Below are positions 51,552-61,424 of a DNA stretch of 64,000 nucleotides, one piece after another (within the stretch, counting starts at the first letter, position 1; every line of letters starts with the position of its first letter). Made by a program: the position numbers and the translations under genes. The stretch is taken from NCBI RefSeq assembly GCF_014467015.1, contig NZ_CP058559.1, positions 2,604,001-2,668,000 on the forward strand, given 5' to 3'. The DNA is from Alkalicella caledoniensis (GTDB lineage: Bacteria > Bacillota > Proteinivoracia > Proteinivoracales > Proteinivoracaceae). The notes beneath the pieces were generated by a model, which worked only from the letters and a program-made list of their open reading frames with translations, searched no databases and was not told the DNA's origin.

Positions 51552-52877
51552 ATGGAAAATGAAATTATATACTTTTTAATGTTAGATAGGTTTAACCAAG
51601 GTGAAGATAAAAAGGAAATTAAAGATATAGATAAAAATCACCCTAGAAGATTTCACGGAGGTGATTTACAAGGCCTAATGGATAAATTGCCCTATATAAA
51701 AGATCTTGGTTTTACCACAGTTTGGCTTACACCAATATATAAAAACGAAACCAATGGCTACCACGGGTACTGGGCTGAAGATTTTTATTCAGTAGATCCC
51801 CACTTTGGTGATTTGGATAAATTTATTGAGCTTGTGAATAGAGCCCACCATTTAGGTATTAAAATACTCCTGGATATAGTTGTCAATCATACTGGTAAAA
51901 CTCATCCATTTTTCGTGGATAATGAAAAGAGACACTGGTATCATCCCCACGAACCCATTATTAATATAGATGATCAAAGGGAAGTGGAAGATAAATGCCT
52001 TGCTATGCTTCCGGATTTGAATCAAGACATTCCAGAGGTTGAGAGATACCTTATAGATATGTGTAAATGGTGGATCAGTGAAACTGGCTTAGATGGCTTT
52101 AGAATTGATACTGTTAAGCATGTGCCCCGTAGGTTTTGGAAGAAATTTTGTAAAGAACTCAAGGAACTGAAAGAGGATATAATCTTAATAGGTGAAGTAT
52201 GGCACCCAGACCCGGCCTATCTAGCTGTATATCAAGAAGATGGAATAAATTCCTTAGTGGATTTTCCCCTGTACGAAGCTATTGTAGATATTTTTGCCCA
52301 AGATAAGCCCATGGACAAGATTTCAACGGTATTAGCTCAAGATCACCTTTATAAAAATCCTAATATTTTAGGCACATTTATAGATAATCATGATGTGCCA
52401 AGGTTTATAAGTGAAACCCATGATAAGGGTGAGGAAAGATTAAAATTGGCACTAGCTTTTTTATTGAGCTTTAGAGGGGTTCCGATAATTTATTATGGAA
52501 CAGAAATTGCCATGGAAGGCGGCAATGACCCTGACAATAGAAAGGATATGGATTTCGGTGCAAACCCTAAGTTCACTGAATACGTAAAGGGGCTAATTAA
52601 GCTGAGAAAAGAAAACTTAGCACTGAACCAAGGGCAGGTAAAAATTCTTAAAGTTGGCCATGATACTATTTTATTTCTAAGGCAACATGGGGATGAAAAA
52701 ATAGTTGTGGCTATAAATAATAGTACAGATAACAAAGAGATTGCATTGAGAGTACCGAAAAGTATAAGGGGGGAAAACTGGCAGGTTATTTGGGGACAAG
52801 GTACACATAAGTATGACTATGGGATAGTTACTTGTGGTGTTCCTAAAAAATCAGCGGTGCTGTATAGGGTTAAGTAA
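51552..52877 (+). CDS. GH13 alpha-amylase family enzyme, cytoplasmic
   Basis: A 441-residue glycoside hydrolase of family 13. The barrel motifs are LDIVVNHT, GLDGFRIDTVKHV with nucleophile D186, IGEVWH with acid/base E215, and FIDNHDVPRF with D281. There is no signal peptide, so it acts on internal glucans or imported dextrins, complementing the pullulanase at 4.5 kb. It is short for an alpha-amylase and starts directly with the barrel (no N-domain), as in cyclomaltodextrinase-free small amylases; exact specificity is open. AAGGAG is seven bases before the ATG. Confidence 0.9.
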   Translation: MENEIIYFLMLDRFNQGEDKKEIKDIDKNHPRRFHGGDLQGLMDKLPYIKDLGFTTVWLTPIYKNETNGYHGYWAEDFYSVDPHFGDLDKFIELVNRAHHLGIKILLDIVVNHTGKTHPFFVDNEKRHWYHPHEPIINIDDQREVEDKCLAMLPDLNQDIPEVERYLIDMCKWWISETGLDGFRIDTVKHVPRRFWKKFCKELKELKEDIILIGEVWHPDPAYLAVYQEDGINSLVDFPLYEAIVDIFAQDKPMDKISTVLAQDHLYKNPNILGTFIDNHDVPRFISETHDKGEERLKLALAFLLSFRGVPIIYYGTEIAMEGGNDPDNRKDMDFGANPKFTEYVKGLIKLRKENLALNQGQVKILKVGHDTILFLRQHGDEKIVVAINNSTDNKEIALRVPKSIRGENWQVIWGQGTHKYDYGIVTCGVPKKSAVLYRVK

Positions 52878-52882
52878 AAAAA

Positions 52883-53030
52883 AAAGACAGCGCAGGCTGC
52901 TGAAAAACCTCCATCTTCATTGTTACTTCAAAAGCCCAGAATCCTCACGTATTAAATATACGCTGCGGTTCTGGGCTTTATTGCGCCTCGAATCTGAAGG
53001 CTTTTGAGCAGCCTGCATTAGGCTGTCTTT
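52883..53030. repeat. 148-bp imperfect palindromic repeat
   Basis: Arms: AAAGACAGC/GCTGTCTTT (52883, 53022), GCAGGCTGCT/AGCAGCCTGC (52892, 53007) and a core AAAGCCCAGAA/TTCTGGGCTTT (52931, 52969) enclosing TCACGTAT and ATACG. It separates the convergent GH13 and SH3-protein genes and can act as terminator for both. The core resembles the hairpin at 12359-12407. Confidence 0.82.
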
Positions 53031-53041
53031 ATATAATTCAT

Positions 53042-53788
53042 TTAAATTCTAGTTAACAAAGGCTTAAATATCCAAGCTTCTTTACCATCAGGTAATATAA
53101 CTCTACACCAGTCACCTTGCTCGGACAATATTCTAACGATATCTCCTGACCTCACTTGAGTTACTAAACTGTGGTTAGTACCTGGGCCTGAACGAACATT
53201 AACCAAGGAAGAATTGATATAAGCTATTTGATGGCCTGACTTGCTTTTAACTAACCATCCTGCAATCCAACCAGTCTTGTTATTGAAAGTTCCTTGAATC
53301 CACTCATTACTATACTTAAGAGCAACTATTTCGTCACCTTTACGTACAGTTTCAACAACAGAATCTGATGTGCTGTTTCCACTTCTAAAGTTAACAACAC
53401 TTGAATCCACAACAATTGTGGCTTTGGCGCTGGATGTTGGAGGGGTTGGGTTTGTAGGCTGTGTAGGAGTGGTTGGGGTTGTAGGGTTTGTAGGGGTTGT
53501 TGGTTGACCATTGGTCAAATCATTTACCACTTTCTTTAAATCCCCTAGCTCTTTTTCTAACCCTTTGTACTGGTTATGTAACTGATCATATTTTTGTTGC
53601 TGAGCCTCAAGATCACTTTGCACCTCAGACCTAAAGATAGAAAATACTTTATCTAAATAACCTTGACTTACTAGAGGGTTGTCTGCTGTTCCAGGTTTTG
53701 AGGTATTCATCCAAGCAGCACTTGCTCCAACCACAGAAAATGTAACAACCAGTAGAGCTATAATCATTATTTTATACTTCTTTTGCAA
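53042..53788 (-). CDS. Exported protein with two SH3b domains
   Basis: A 248-residue protein: signal peptide or anchor (about 5-27, IMIIALLVVTFSVVGASAAWM), a coiled-coil stretch (about 50-90, QSDLEAQQQKYDQLHNQYKGLEKELGDL), a Pro/Thr-rich linker (repeated T-P-T/N-P), then two bacterial SH3 domains (about 121-180, VVNFRSGNSTSDSVVETV; about 187-248, LVNVRSGPGTNHSLVTQV). SH3b domains bind peptidoglycan, so a cell-wall role is likely; no enzymatic domain is present. I take the TTG at 53788 as start, seven bases after AAAGGAGG; an ATG at 53806 overlaps that site. Confidence 0.82.
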   Translation of the reverse strand: MQKKYKIMIIALLVVTFSVVGASAAWMNTSKPGTADNPLVSQGYLDKVFSIFRSEVQSDLEAQQQKYDQLHNQYKGLEKELGDLKKVVNDLTNGQPTTPTNPTTPTTPTQPTNPTPPTSSAKATIVVDSSVVNFRSGNSTSDSVVETVRKGDEIVALKYSNEWIQGTFNNKTGWIAGWLVKSKSGHQIAYINSSLVNVRSGPGTNHSLVTQVRSGDIVRILSEQGDWCRVILPDGKEAWIFKPLLTRI

Positions 53789-53932
53789 TGTAGTCCCTCC
53801 TTTCATTTTTTCTATTTCTTGTTCTCTTATATTCGACATATGAGCAGTCAAACCCTTTTTATTACAACGAAATTAGTACTATTAAATTATGGAAAAACAT
53901 ACATTGTACCAATGAGGAAAGGGGTGAAAATT

Positions 53933-54175
53933 TTGACTACGCAGTTCCTAAAAGGATATTTAAAAATTATATTAACCATTGGTTTACTAGTCATAGGTCT
54001 TTTGCATTTACCATCAATGAATATGAGAAGCTTAGCAGGTATCTTTAGTACTCTATGGTTCTCCGTGGGAGCCCTAATAGTAGTAGCAAACTTTGTGTAC
54101 ATAACAAAAATTGAGAAATCACAAAGTAGAGTAAGAAAGAGAGCCTTTAATAGAAGAACATCTAGGTATAGGTAG
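53933..54175 (+). CDS. Small membrane protein, unknown
   Basis: An 80-residue protein with two membrane segments (about 10-26, IILTIGLLVIGLLHL; 37-57, IFSTLWFSVGALIVVANFVYI) and a strongly basic tail (KSQSRVRKRAFNRRTSRYR). No family is recognised. TTG at 53933 has AAAGGGG eight bases upstream; in-frame ATG 53912 and GTG 53924 are alternatives. It is divergent from the SH3b gene and closed by a 24-bp perfect terminator. Confidence 0.5.
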   Translation: MTTQFLKGYLKIILTIGLLVIGLLHLPSMNMRSLAGIFSTLWFSVGALIVVANFVYITKIEKSQSRVRKRAFNRRTSRYR

Positions 54176-54190
54176 GAATCTAAGGGTGAA

Positions 54191-54243
54191 AAATATTATA
54201 TAAAAAAGGGTTGGCGCAACCAACCCTTTTTTATATAATATTT
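54191..54243 (+). terminator. Terminator with 24-bp perfect stem
   Basis: Arms 54191-54214 and 54220-54243 (core AAAAAAGGGTTGG / CCAACCCTTTTTT) around CGCAA. Confidence 0.93.
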
Positions 54244-54314
54244 GTGCCCATTCAAACGCTAGTAATATTTAAACAAAATTGTTATAATACACATATAGAA
54301 ATGGGGGGAACTAC

Positions 54315-55619
54315 ATGTCAGAAACTAAACACGAACTTATTATAGAACACATAGAAAACTTACCTATAGGGTCCAAAATATCCGTAAGACGTATTGCAAA
54401 AAATCTTAAGGTAAGTGAAGGTACAGCTTATAGGGCAATAAAAGAGGCTGAGAATATCGGTCTTGTAAGTACAATGCCCAGGGTAGGGACCGTAAGAATT
54501 AAAAAGCAAAGTAAAGAAAATATAGAGAAGCTTACATTCGCAGAGATTGTTAACATAGTAGAAGGAAGTGTTTTAGGTGGTCGAACAGGTCTACATAAAA
54601 CCTTAAATAAGTTCATAATCGGAGCCATGGAAATTGATGCTATGGTAAAATACATAGAACAAGACAACTTGCTAATCGTAGGTAATAGGTTAGAAGCTCA
54701 AAAAATGGCACTGGAGATAGGGTCTGCAGTGTTGATAACAGGTGGATTTGATACAGATGAGGAAATAAAAAAGATAGCCGATAAAAAGGAACTGCCTGTT
54801 ATACAAACAACATACGATACATTTACCATAGCAACACTTATAAATAGAGCCATTTACGATAGACTAATCAAAAAAGATATAGTTTTAGTTGAAGATATAG
54901 TTGTAAGAGAGCCAGATTATTTACCAATCACCGCAAAAATCTCCACATGGAAACGTATGGTTAGGGAAACAACACACACACGCTTCCCCGTTGTGGATGA
55001 TAGTATGAGAGTTGTGGGTGTAGTGACATCTAAAGATGTGGCTGGGGCTGAGCTATTTAGCTCAATTGAGAAATACATGACTAGAAACCCTGTTACAGTA
55101 ACGCAAAAAACCTCCCTAGCCTCAGTGGCACATACTATGGTTTGGGAAGGCATTGAGATGATCCCAGTAGTAGAGAATCGTAAACTCATAGGTGTGGTAT
55201 CACGACAGGATGTTATGAAGGCTTTGCAACAAGGTCAAAAACAGCCCCAGATTAGTATGACTATAAATGATACAGTACTTAGCAATTTTAAAGAAGAAGA
55301 ATCGCCAGGGGGCGTAAGACTTGCGGGAGAAATTACCCCAATGATGACAAACCACATTGGTGGCGCCAGTAGTGGTGCTTTAATGACCCTTTTAACAAAT
55401 GCTGCATATGCTGCCCTAAGAAAAGCTAAGTATTTAGATACTGTAACAGAGAGTATTACTGTATACTTTTTTAAGCCTATCCAAATAGAAACACCTATAG
55501 TAGTTGAGGCAAGGATACTGGATATGGGTAGAAAAAATGGAAAAGTAGATTTGACAATCTACTCCCAAGGAAATATTGTATGTAAAGCACTTTTGTCCGC
55601 TCAAGTTTTGGATAAATAG
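54315..55619 (+). CDS. ytoI: HTH-DRTGG-CBS-hotdog regulator-like protein (YtoI)
   Basis: A 434-residue protein in the order seen in Bacillus YtoI: a winged-helix DNA-binding part (about 1-60, ISVRRIAKNLKVSEGTAYRAIKEA), a DRTGG domain (about 72-180), two CBS motifs (about 190-305, TTHTRFPVVDDSMRVVGVV; MVWEGIEMIPVVENRKLIGVV), and a C-terminal thioesterase-like hotdog domain (about 320-432, GALMTLLTNAAYAAL). It probably senses a nucleotide or acyl-CoA ligand and may act on transcription; targets are unknown. GGGGGGAA precedes the ATG. Lying just before ytrI/ytrH and dnaE, it keeps the Bacillus order. Confidence 0.9.
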   Translation: MSETKHELIIEHIENLPIGSKISVRRIAKNLKVSEGTAYRAIKEAENIGLVSTMPRVGTVRIKKQSKENIEKLTFAEIVNIVEGSVLGGRTGLHKTLNKFIIGAMEIDAMVKYIEQDNLLIVGNRLEAQKMALEIGSAVLITGGFDTDEEIKKIADKKELPVIQTTYDTFTIATLINRAIYDRLIKKDIVLVEDIVVREPDYLPITAKISTWKRMVRETTHTRFPVVDDSMRVVGVVTSKDVAGAELFSSIEKYMTRNPVTVTQKTSLASVAHTMVWEGIEMIPVVENRKLIGVVSRQDVMKALQQGQKQPQISMTINDTVLSNFKEEESPGGVRLAGEITPMMTNHIGGASSGALMTLLTNAAYAALRKAKYLDTVTESITVYFFKPIQIETPIVVEARILDMGRKNGKVDLTIYSQGNIVCKALLSAQVLDK

Positions 55620-55623
55620 CTAG

Positions 55624-56118
55624 CTATTGGTCACCATCATCGGATCCGGAAATATCAGTTACACTTAGGTAAACCTGAATTTTTTTAGAGATAGTTAATG
55701 TTTTTACACTTAAACGATAATTTTTCTCTTGAACAGAGACTATCCTATTATCTAAGATATTTAACACTAGCTCTGAATTGATGTCTTCAACATTTTCACC
55801 AATTAAATCCTTTAATAAATTGCCAACCTCTGCTTTAATATCGACGTTCCTGATGGCATCTGATAAATTAGTTTCTACTGTTATTTCCTTTACAGCAAAC
55901 TCTCTGTGTTGCTCTTCTTGAATCTTTTCTAAGCGATCTATTGTGTTTTGTAGCTCAACAACATAACTTTCTAACTCTTTTTTTTCCACATACAATGTGT
56001 CATAATTTCTACCATGATAATAAAGTACAATAGAACCACCAATTAAAGAACCTATAAGAAACATCCCTACAAATTTCGGAAAATTTTTGATGTTAAAGGG
56101 AAAATATACGTACTTCAT
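55624..56118 (-). CDS. ytrI: Sporulation membrane protein YtrI-like
   Basis: A 164-residue protein with one N-terminal membrane segment (about 15-33, FVGMFLIGSLIGGSIVLYY), then a coiled coil (about 42-68, VEKKELESYVVELQNTIDRLEKIQEEQ) and a C-terminal alpha/beta domain (about 75-155). The layout and length match YtrI, which in Bacillus is needed with YtrH for efficient sporulation under sigma-E. Its direct junction with ytrH (zero-base gap) supports the name. It ends in an acidic tail, convergent with ytoI. Confidence 0.8.
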   Translation of the reverse strand: MKYVYFPFNIKNFPKFVGMFLIGSLIGGSIVLYYHGRNYDTLYVEKKELESYVVELQNTIDRLEKIQEEQHREFAVKEITVETNLSDAIRNVDIKAEVGNLLKDLIGENVEDINSELVLNILDNRIVSVQEKNYRLSVKTLTISKKIQVYLSVTDISGSDDGDQ

Positions 56119-56463
56119 TTACCCTTCTCCTTTAGTTAGCATTAGAATTATCAGATAACCGATGTGGGAACCTCCAAATGCAAATAGTATTAGAACCACT
56201 TGTTTAACAACAACTGAAAGCTGTCCTCCTAAAAAACCACTTTCGATAGCCCGGATAGTTGAAAATGTTCCACCTAGGGCAGCAACCAATGCCCAGATTT
56301 TTAAGCGACCTGCTAAGTCTGCCATTGTGTAAAGGGGTGGCCTACCAGTTAATAAAGTACTCAAAGTTCCTATGGTAGAACCACCTATTACAACACCTAA
56401 AGCTATGAAAAATTCTAAAGTAGCAGTGGACCAAAAAGAATTGCCATTTTGCATATTACTCAC
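56119..56463 (-). CDS. ytrH: YtrH family sporulation protein
   Basis: A 114-residue, three-segment membrane protein matching YtrH: FFIALGVVIGGSTIGTLSTLLTGRPPLYTMADLAGRLKIWALVAALGGTFSTI is the conserved first two-thirds. Involved in spore formation in Bacillus, probably in the mother-cell membrane with YtrI. It starts at ATG 56463 after GGGGTGAG. First gene of the ytrHI pair, divergent from psd with 119 AT-rich bases between. I could not single out a sigma-E promoter with confidence. Confidence 0.9.
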   Translation of the reverse strand: MSNMQNGNSFWSTATLEFFIALGVVIGGSTIGTLSTLLTGRPPLYTMADLAGRLKIWALVAALGGTFSTIRAIESGFLGGQLSVVVKQVVLILFAFGGSHIGYLIILMLTKGEG

Positions 56464-56582
56464 CCCATTTATTATTTAAAAAACATAAGATTTATCTTGA
56501 TACTCCCAAATATAGCATTTGATAAATTATTATTAAAAATATACGGATATTAGAATTAAAATAACAGTTAGGGGATATTAAA

Positions 56583-57479
56583 TTGGATATTTTTTATATT
56601 GACAGAAGAACAAAACAGAAAATCAAAGAAATAGTTGCAGGTGAAAAATTAATAAAGTGGAATTACGAATCTTCACTAGGTAGGACCTTAGGTGAATTGT
56701 TAGGAAAACGGAAATTCCTTAGCTGGTACTACGGTAAATTGCAAGATAAGCCCAGTAGTAAGAATAAAATTAAAAAATTCGCTCAAACCCTTGGTATCGA
56801 TATGAAAGAAGCCAAAAGAGAGAACTATGAGCAGTATGATTCCTTTAACGATTTTTTTGCAAGGGAGATAAAAGAAGAAGCCCGCCCTATAGTTAAAGAA
56901 GTAGTATCCCTTGCATCCCCTGCCGATGGGAGGGTTTTTGCATATGAAAATATTGATATTGACCGTGTTATTCAGGTTAAAGGATTTGAATACTCCCTAG
57001 GGGAACTTTTTGGTGACTCAAAGTTAGCCTGCGAATATCAAGGAGGAGTATGTTATGTTATAAGGCTATGCCCTGCAGATTACCATAGATTTCACTTTTG
57101 TGATTTTGGCACTGTGGGTAGCACAAAAAAGATTAAAGGTAATTACTATTCTGTGAATCCCATTGCATTAAATAAAATACCTGAATTATATTGTCGAAAT
57201 AAAAGAGAGGTTACTTTATTTGAATCAGATAATTTTGGTAAGATAGCCTATGTGGAAGTTGGAGCAACTGCTGTGGGAACCATCATTCAAACTTTCCAGG
57301 AGGGTAATAGAGTTTTTAAGGGAGAGGAAAAAGGGTATTTCAAATTTGGAGGGTCAACTGTGATCTTGTTCTTCCAAAAAGGGACAGTGAAGGTAGATAA
57401 CGATATACTAGAACATACAGAAGGTGGATATGAGACAAAGGTTAATATGGGAGAGAAAATTGGGACAAAGATGATATAA
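56583..57479 (+). CDS. psd: Phosphatidylserine decarboxylase
   Basis: Makes phosphatidylethanolamine from phosphatidylserine at the membrane. The 298-residue proenzyme has the family segments [35 protein letters not shown] and the self-cleavage site FGGST (about 256-260), whose serine becomes the pyruvoyl group; GGST in place of the E. coli LGST is usual in Clostridia. TTG start at 56583 after GGGGAT. No pssA is near. A moderate hairpin follows the stop. Confidence 0.93.
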   Translation: MDIFYIDRRTKQKIKEIVAGEKLIKWNYESSLGRTLGELLGKRKFLSWYYGKLQDKPSSKNKIKKFAQTLGIDMKEAKRENYEQYDSFNDFFAREIKEEARPIVKEVVSLASPADGRVFAYENIDIDRVIQVKGFEYSLGELFGDSKLACEYQGGVCYVIRLCPADYHRFHFCDFGTVGSTKKIKGNYYSVNPIALNKIPELYCRNKREVTLFESDNFGKIAYVEVGATAVGTIIQTFQEGNRVFKGEEKGYFKFGGSTVILFFQKGTVKVDNDILEHTEGGYETKVNMGEKIGTKMI

Positions 57480-57480
57480 A

Positions 57481-57512
57481 TAAGGCACCTAAGAAATAGG
57501 TGTCCTTTTCTA
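57481..57512 (+). terminator. Probable terminator after psd
   Basis: AAGG-c-ACCT, loop, AGGT-gt-CCTTTT: imperfect stem with T-rich end. Confidence 0.65.
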
Positions 57513-57614
57513 TTTTTAATTGAAGCCCAAATCTTTAATTTTCGTTCTAATTATCTTCCATGGACTGCTTTTGTTTATGGTGATATAATTAAGAAAAAGG
57601 ATGGAGGGATTAAG

Positions 57615-57917
57615 ATGGATAGATTTATTGCTGTGTTGTTAGGAATAACCCTCTTTTTTGCTGGATTAACCTATATTTTAGGGAAGTTTGCTAAAAAAAT
57701 AAGGATTATAAAGTACATCCCTGGGATAATAGCTATTCTTCTAGGTGTTTATTATATATATATTGCAAGACAGCCCCACATAGGGTTTGAAGGACTGGCG
57801 ATGGCCATCTTGGCAATTATGCTGTTTTGGGCTGCTTTATCTAACCTAGTAACGGGAGTAATAATAGATTTTGTGATACCCATGATAAAAAATAGAAAGA
57901 AAACAGACAGTCATTAG
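57615..57917 (+). CDS. Small three-segment membrane protein
   Basis: A 100-residue protein with three hydrophobic segments (about 4-22, 33-50, 62-88) and a basic C-terminus. No motif is recognised. A small membrane protein, YtpI, occupies a similar place near ytoI/dnaE in Bacillus, but the sequence does not let me claim homology. GGATGGAGGG precedes the ATG. dnaE starts 23 bases downstream, so the two are likely co-transcribed. Confidence 0.6.
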   Translation: MDRFIAVLLGITLFFAGLTYILGKFAKKIRIIKYIPGIIAILLGVYYIYIARQPHIGFEGLAMAILAIMLFWAALSNLVTGVIIDFVIPMIKNRKKTDSH

Positions 57918-57940
57918 TTGGAAAAAGGAGTTGAGATCCC

Positions 57941-60900
57941 ATGGAGAATTTTGTACACCTACATGTTCATACTGAATACAGCTTGCTTGATGGTGCAGCT
58001 AAAATTAAGGATGTGGTTGCAAAGGCTAAAGAATTAGGACAACCTGCCATAGCAATAACGGACCATGGGACAATGTACGGAGTCATTGATTTTTATAAGG
58101 AGTGTAAAAAGCAAGGGGTAAAGCCTATAATAGGCTGTGAAGTATATGTAGCTGCAGGGAGTCGTTTTTCCAAAGAAGGGCGAAGAGACGATAACAGTTA
58201 TCACCTAGTACTTTTGGCAAAAGACAATGAAGGGTACAAAAATTTGATGAAGTTGGTATCCTTAGGCTATACAGAGGGATTTTATTATAAACCACGGGTA
58301 GATATGGAACTATTACAAAAATATAGCCATGGCTTAATTTGCCTCTCTGCATGTTTAGGTGGGGAAATCCCCCAATATATTTTGCAAAATAGAAATGAAG
58401 AAGCATTGGAATGTACTCAAAAACTTCTAAGCTTTTTTGGTAGGGATAATTTCTATATGGAGTTGCAAGACCATGGTCTCATGGAGCAAAAACAGGTTAA
58501 CGCAAAACTCATAGAAATTGCAAATAAGCTAGATATCCAGATGGTTGTTACCAATGATATACATTATACGTCCCGTGTTGACAGTGGACCCCATGATGTA
58601 CTTCTTTGTATTCAGACCGCTAAAAATATCGACGAAACCGGTCGTATGAAGTTTCCCAATGATGAATTCTATATGAAATCAAGGGGTGAGCTTGAGCATA
58701 GCTTCGCCCATCAAAAAAAAGCATTAGATAACACCGTTGATATAGCAAATAAATGCAACGTAGACTTTGATTTTGACACAACTCACTTGCCACAATATCC
58801 GGTTCCAGAAGGAGAAACCTTAGACTCATACCTAGAAAAGTTATGTGTAGAAGGCATTAAATATAGATATAGTGATATTAAGCCACAAATACTTGAACGA
58901 TTGGATATGGAACTAAGTGTTATTAAAAACATGGGCTATAGTGGTTACTTCTTGATCGTTTGGGATTTTATAAAATTCGCACGGGAAAATGACATACTAG
59001 TGGGTCCAGGCCGTGGTTCTGCTGCAGGAAGTATTGTTGCATATAGTTTAGGGATTACCAACATAGACCCATTAAAATACGACTTGCTTTTTGAAAGATT
59101 TCTTAACCCTGAAAGGGTATCTATGCCCGATATAGATATTGACTTTTGTTATGAGCGTCGCGAGGAAGTTATAAATTATGTTGTGGAAAAATACGGAGAA
59201 GATAAAGTAGCTCAGATTATAACATTTGGTACCATGGCAGCTAGAGCCGTTGTGAGAGACGTGGGGAGGGCTCTAGGTATACCCTACTCAGACGTTGATA
59301 AGATAGCCAAACTAATCCCCATGGAGCTAAACATGACCATAGACAAGGCCTTGAAGGTAGAGCCAACATTAAAGTTGCTATACAATGAAGATGAGACCAT
59401 AAAGAAGCTACTAGACGTATCCCTTTCTTTGGAAGGTATGCCACGTCACTCATCTACACACGCTGCGGGTGTTGTTATATCAAAGGAACCTTTGACAGAA
59501 TACGTACCCCTTCAGACTGTGGAAAACGGTGTGGTAACCCAGTTCCCCATGGGGACTTTAGAAGAACTAGGCCTTTTGAAAATGGACTTCTTAGGTTTAC
59601 GTACATTGACCATAATAAATAATGCAGTAAAAATCATAGAAAGTACCCACAATAAAAAAATAGATATAGATACTGTATCCTATGACGATGAAAAGACATA
59701 TAACCTACTTTCAGAAGGGAAGACACTAGGAGTATTCCAACTGGAAAGTAGTGGTATGAGAAATGTTTTAAGGGAGCTAAAGCCTACTAAATTTGAAGAA
59801 ATAATAGCTGTTGTGGCCCTTTATAGACCAGGCCCTATGGAGCAGATTCCAACATTTATTAAAAGTAAGCATAAGCAAATACCCATTAGCTATCCCCATG
59901 AGAAGGTTAAAAGTGTACTTGAAGAAACCTATGGAATTATGGTATACCAAGAACAGATTATGAGGGTTGCATCTGACTTAGCTGGATTTTCACTGGGTGA
60001 ATCAGATATTCTACGTAGGGCAATCGGTAAAAAGAAAAGTGAAGTTCTTGCTGAACAACGTAAAATATTCATGGAAGGTTGCTTGAAAAACGGGCTTGAC
60101 GAAAAACTCGCAGAGCATGTTTATGACCTTATTGTTAAATTTGCTGACTATGGTTTTAACAAGTCCCATGCTGCGGCATATGCAGTTCTTGCCTATCAAA
60201 CAGCATATCTAAAAGCAAACTATCCCACTGAATTTTTAGCTGCCATGTTAACAGGTGTTATGGGTTCTTCTGATAAAGTTGCATTATATATAGATGACTG
60301 TAAGAACTTAAACATTCAGATACTGCCACCTGATATCAATGAAAGTTTAAAAAACTTTACAGTTGTAGATGTAGAGAAGATAAGGTTTGGCTTATTGGCT
60401 GTTAAAAATGTAGGTGCTAATATAATTGATGATATTATAAAGGAAAGACAAAAAAACGGACCATTTAAAACAATGGACGATTTTGTTTCAAGGATCTATA
60501 ACTTAAACAGAAGGGTTTTAGAAAGTTTAATTAAGGCAGGTGCCTTTGATACACTAAACTCTAACAGAGCACAACTATTAAGCTGCATAGACATGATAAT
60601 AAATTATGGGGAAAGTATCCGTCGTGAAAAAGAGAGTGGGCAAATGTCTCTATTTGATATTATAGCTGATACAAATGAGCAAGAACTAGTTCTGCCAGAC
60701 CTACCTGCATTTAGCTCAAAAGATCAGCTTGCCCTAGAAAAAGAAACATTGGGACTATATATAAGTGGACACCCCCTAAATGACTATCTTGATATATATA
60801 CAAAAGGTGTAATTAACACCTTAGAACTAAAAGAGCTCCCCGATAATCAAAGGGTTAAAATCGCAGGTACAGTTTCCTCATGCAAAAAGATTTTTACTAA

Positions 60901-61387
60901 GGCAGGAAAACCCATGGCCTTTATTGAACTAGAGGATATGTATGGTGTTGTTGAGGTTGTAGTATTTACAGATCAGTACGAAAGACATTTGGACAAGCTT
61001 ATTAGTGATGAACCAATAATTGTCCTAGGTCGGGTATCCCTGAAGGAAGAAGAGGATCCTAAAATAGTATGTCAAGAAATATACGGTATAACAGAAGATT
61101 TTAGGCTGTACAAGAAAAGGGAAAAACCTAGTAGTAATCTTTTTGTGAAAGAGGAAGTAGCTGCTGTTGACATGCCAAAGAAAATTTTCTTAAAGTTAGT
61201 CTTTCAGGAAGAATTGATTGCTAAATTAAATAGAGTGATCGAAATTGCCCATGGAGATAGTGAAGTGTTTTTCTACATCTCAGATAAAGGAAAAGTAATT
61301 AAGGCCCATACTAAAGTTAATGTTACAGAAACACTTCTTGACTGTTTTGGGGAACTAGTGGGCAAAGAAAATGTAAAGGTAACATAG
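57941..61387 (+). CDS. dnaE: DNA polymerase III subunit alpha
   Basis: Replicative C-family polymerase of 1148 residues. Order: PHP domain (HLHVHTEYSLLDGAAKI at 6-22, with ITDHGTMYG), the catalytic palm with GPGRGSAAGSIVAY and the aspartates in MPDIDIDF (about 397-404), the fingers (YGIMVYQEQIMRVASDLAGFS; FNKSHAAAYAVLAYQTAYLKANYP), helix-hairpin-helix, and an OB fold (VKIAGTVSSCKKIFTKAGKP). The beta-clamp-binding stretch is near QMSLFD (about 903). It is the DnaE1/DnaE3-like Firmicute type without an exonuclease domain. Followed by pgpA and malic enzyme as in the Bacillus dnaE-ytsJ neighbourhood. Confidence 0.97.
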   Translation: MENFVHLHVHTEYSLLDGAAKIKDVVAKAKELGQPAIAITDHGTMYGVIDFYKECKKQGVKPIIGCEVYVAAGSRFSKEGRRDDNSYHLVLLAKDNEGYKNLMKLVSLGYTEGFYYKPRVDMELLQKYSHGLICLSACLGGEIPQYILQNRNEEALECTQKLLSFFGRDNFYMELQDHGLMEQKQVNAKLIEIANKLDIQMVVTNDIHYTSRVDSGPHDVLLCIQTAKNIDETGRMKFPNDEFYMKSRGELEHSFAHQKKALDNTVDIANKCNVDFDFDTTHLPQYPVPEGETLDSYLEKLCVEGIKYRYSDIKPQILERLDMELSVIKNMGYSGYFLIVWDFIKFARENDILVGPGRGSAAGSIVAYSLGITNIDPLKYDLLFERFLNPERVSMPDIDIDFCYERREEVINYVVEKYGEDKVAQIITFGTMAARAVVRDVGRALGIPYSDVDKIAKLIPMELNMTIDKALKVEPTLKLLYNEDETIKKLLDVSLSLEGMPRHSSTHAAGVVISKEPLTEYVPLQTVENGVVTQFPMGTLEELGLLKMDFLGLRTLTIINNAVKIIESTHNKKIDIDTVSYDDEKTYNLLSEGKTLGVFQLESSGMRNVLRELKPTKFEEIIAVVALYRPGPMEQIPTFIKSKHKQIPISYPHEKVKSVLEETYGIMVYQEQIMRVASDLAGFSLGESDILRRAIGKKKSEVLAEQRKIFMEGCLKNGLDEKLAEHVYDLIVKFADYGFNKSHAAAYAVLAYQTAYLKANYPTEFLAAMLTGVMGSSDKVALYIDDCKNLNIQILPPDINESLKNFTVVDVEKIRFGLLAVKNVGANIIDDIIKERQKNGPFKTMDDFVSRIYNLNRRVLESLIKAGAFDTLNSNRAQLLSCIDMIINYGESIRREKESGQMSLFDIIADTNEQELVLPDLPAFSSKDQLALEKETLGLYISGHPLNDYLDIYTKGVINTLELKELPDNQRVKIAGTVSSCKKIFTKAGKPMAFIELEDMYGVVEVVVFTDQYERHLDKLISDEPIIVLGRVSLKEEEDPKIVCQEIYGITEDFRLYKKREKPSSNLFVKEEVAAVDMPKKIFLKLVFQEELIAKLNRVIEIAHGDSEVFFYISDKGKVIKAHTKVNVTETLLDCFGELVGKENVKVT

Positions 61388-61424
61388 TACGTTGCATAAC
61401 ATATAGGGAGAGGAGTTGGAATAG

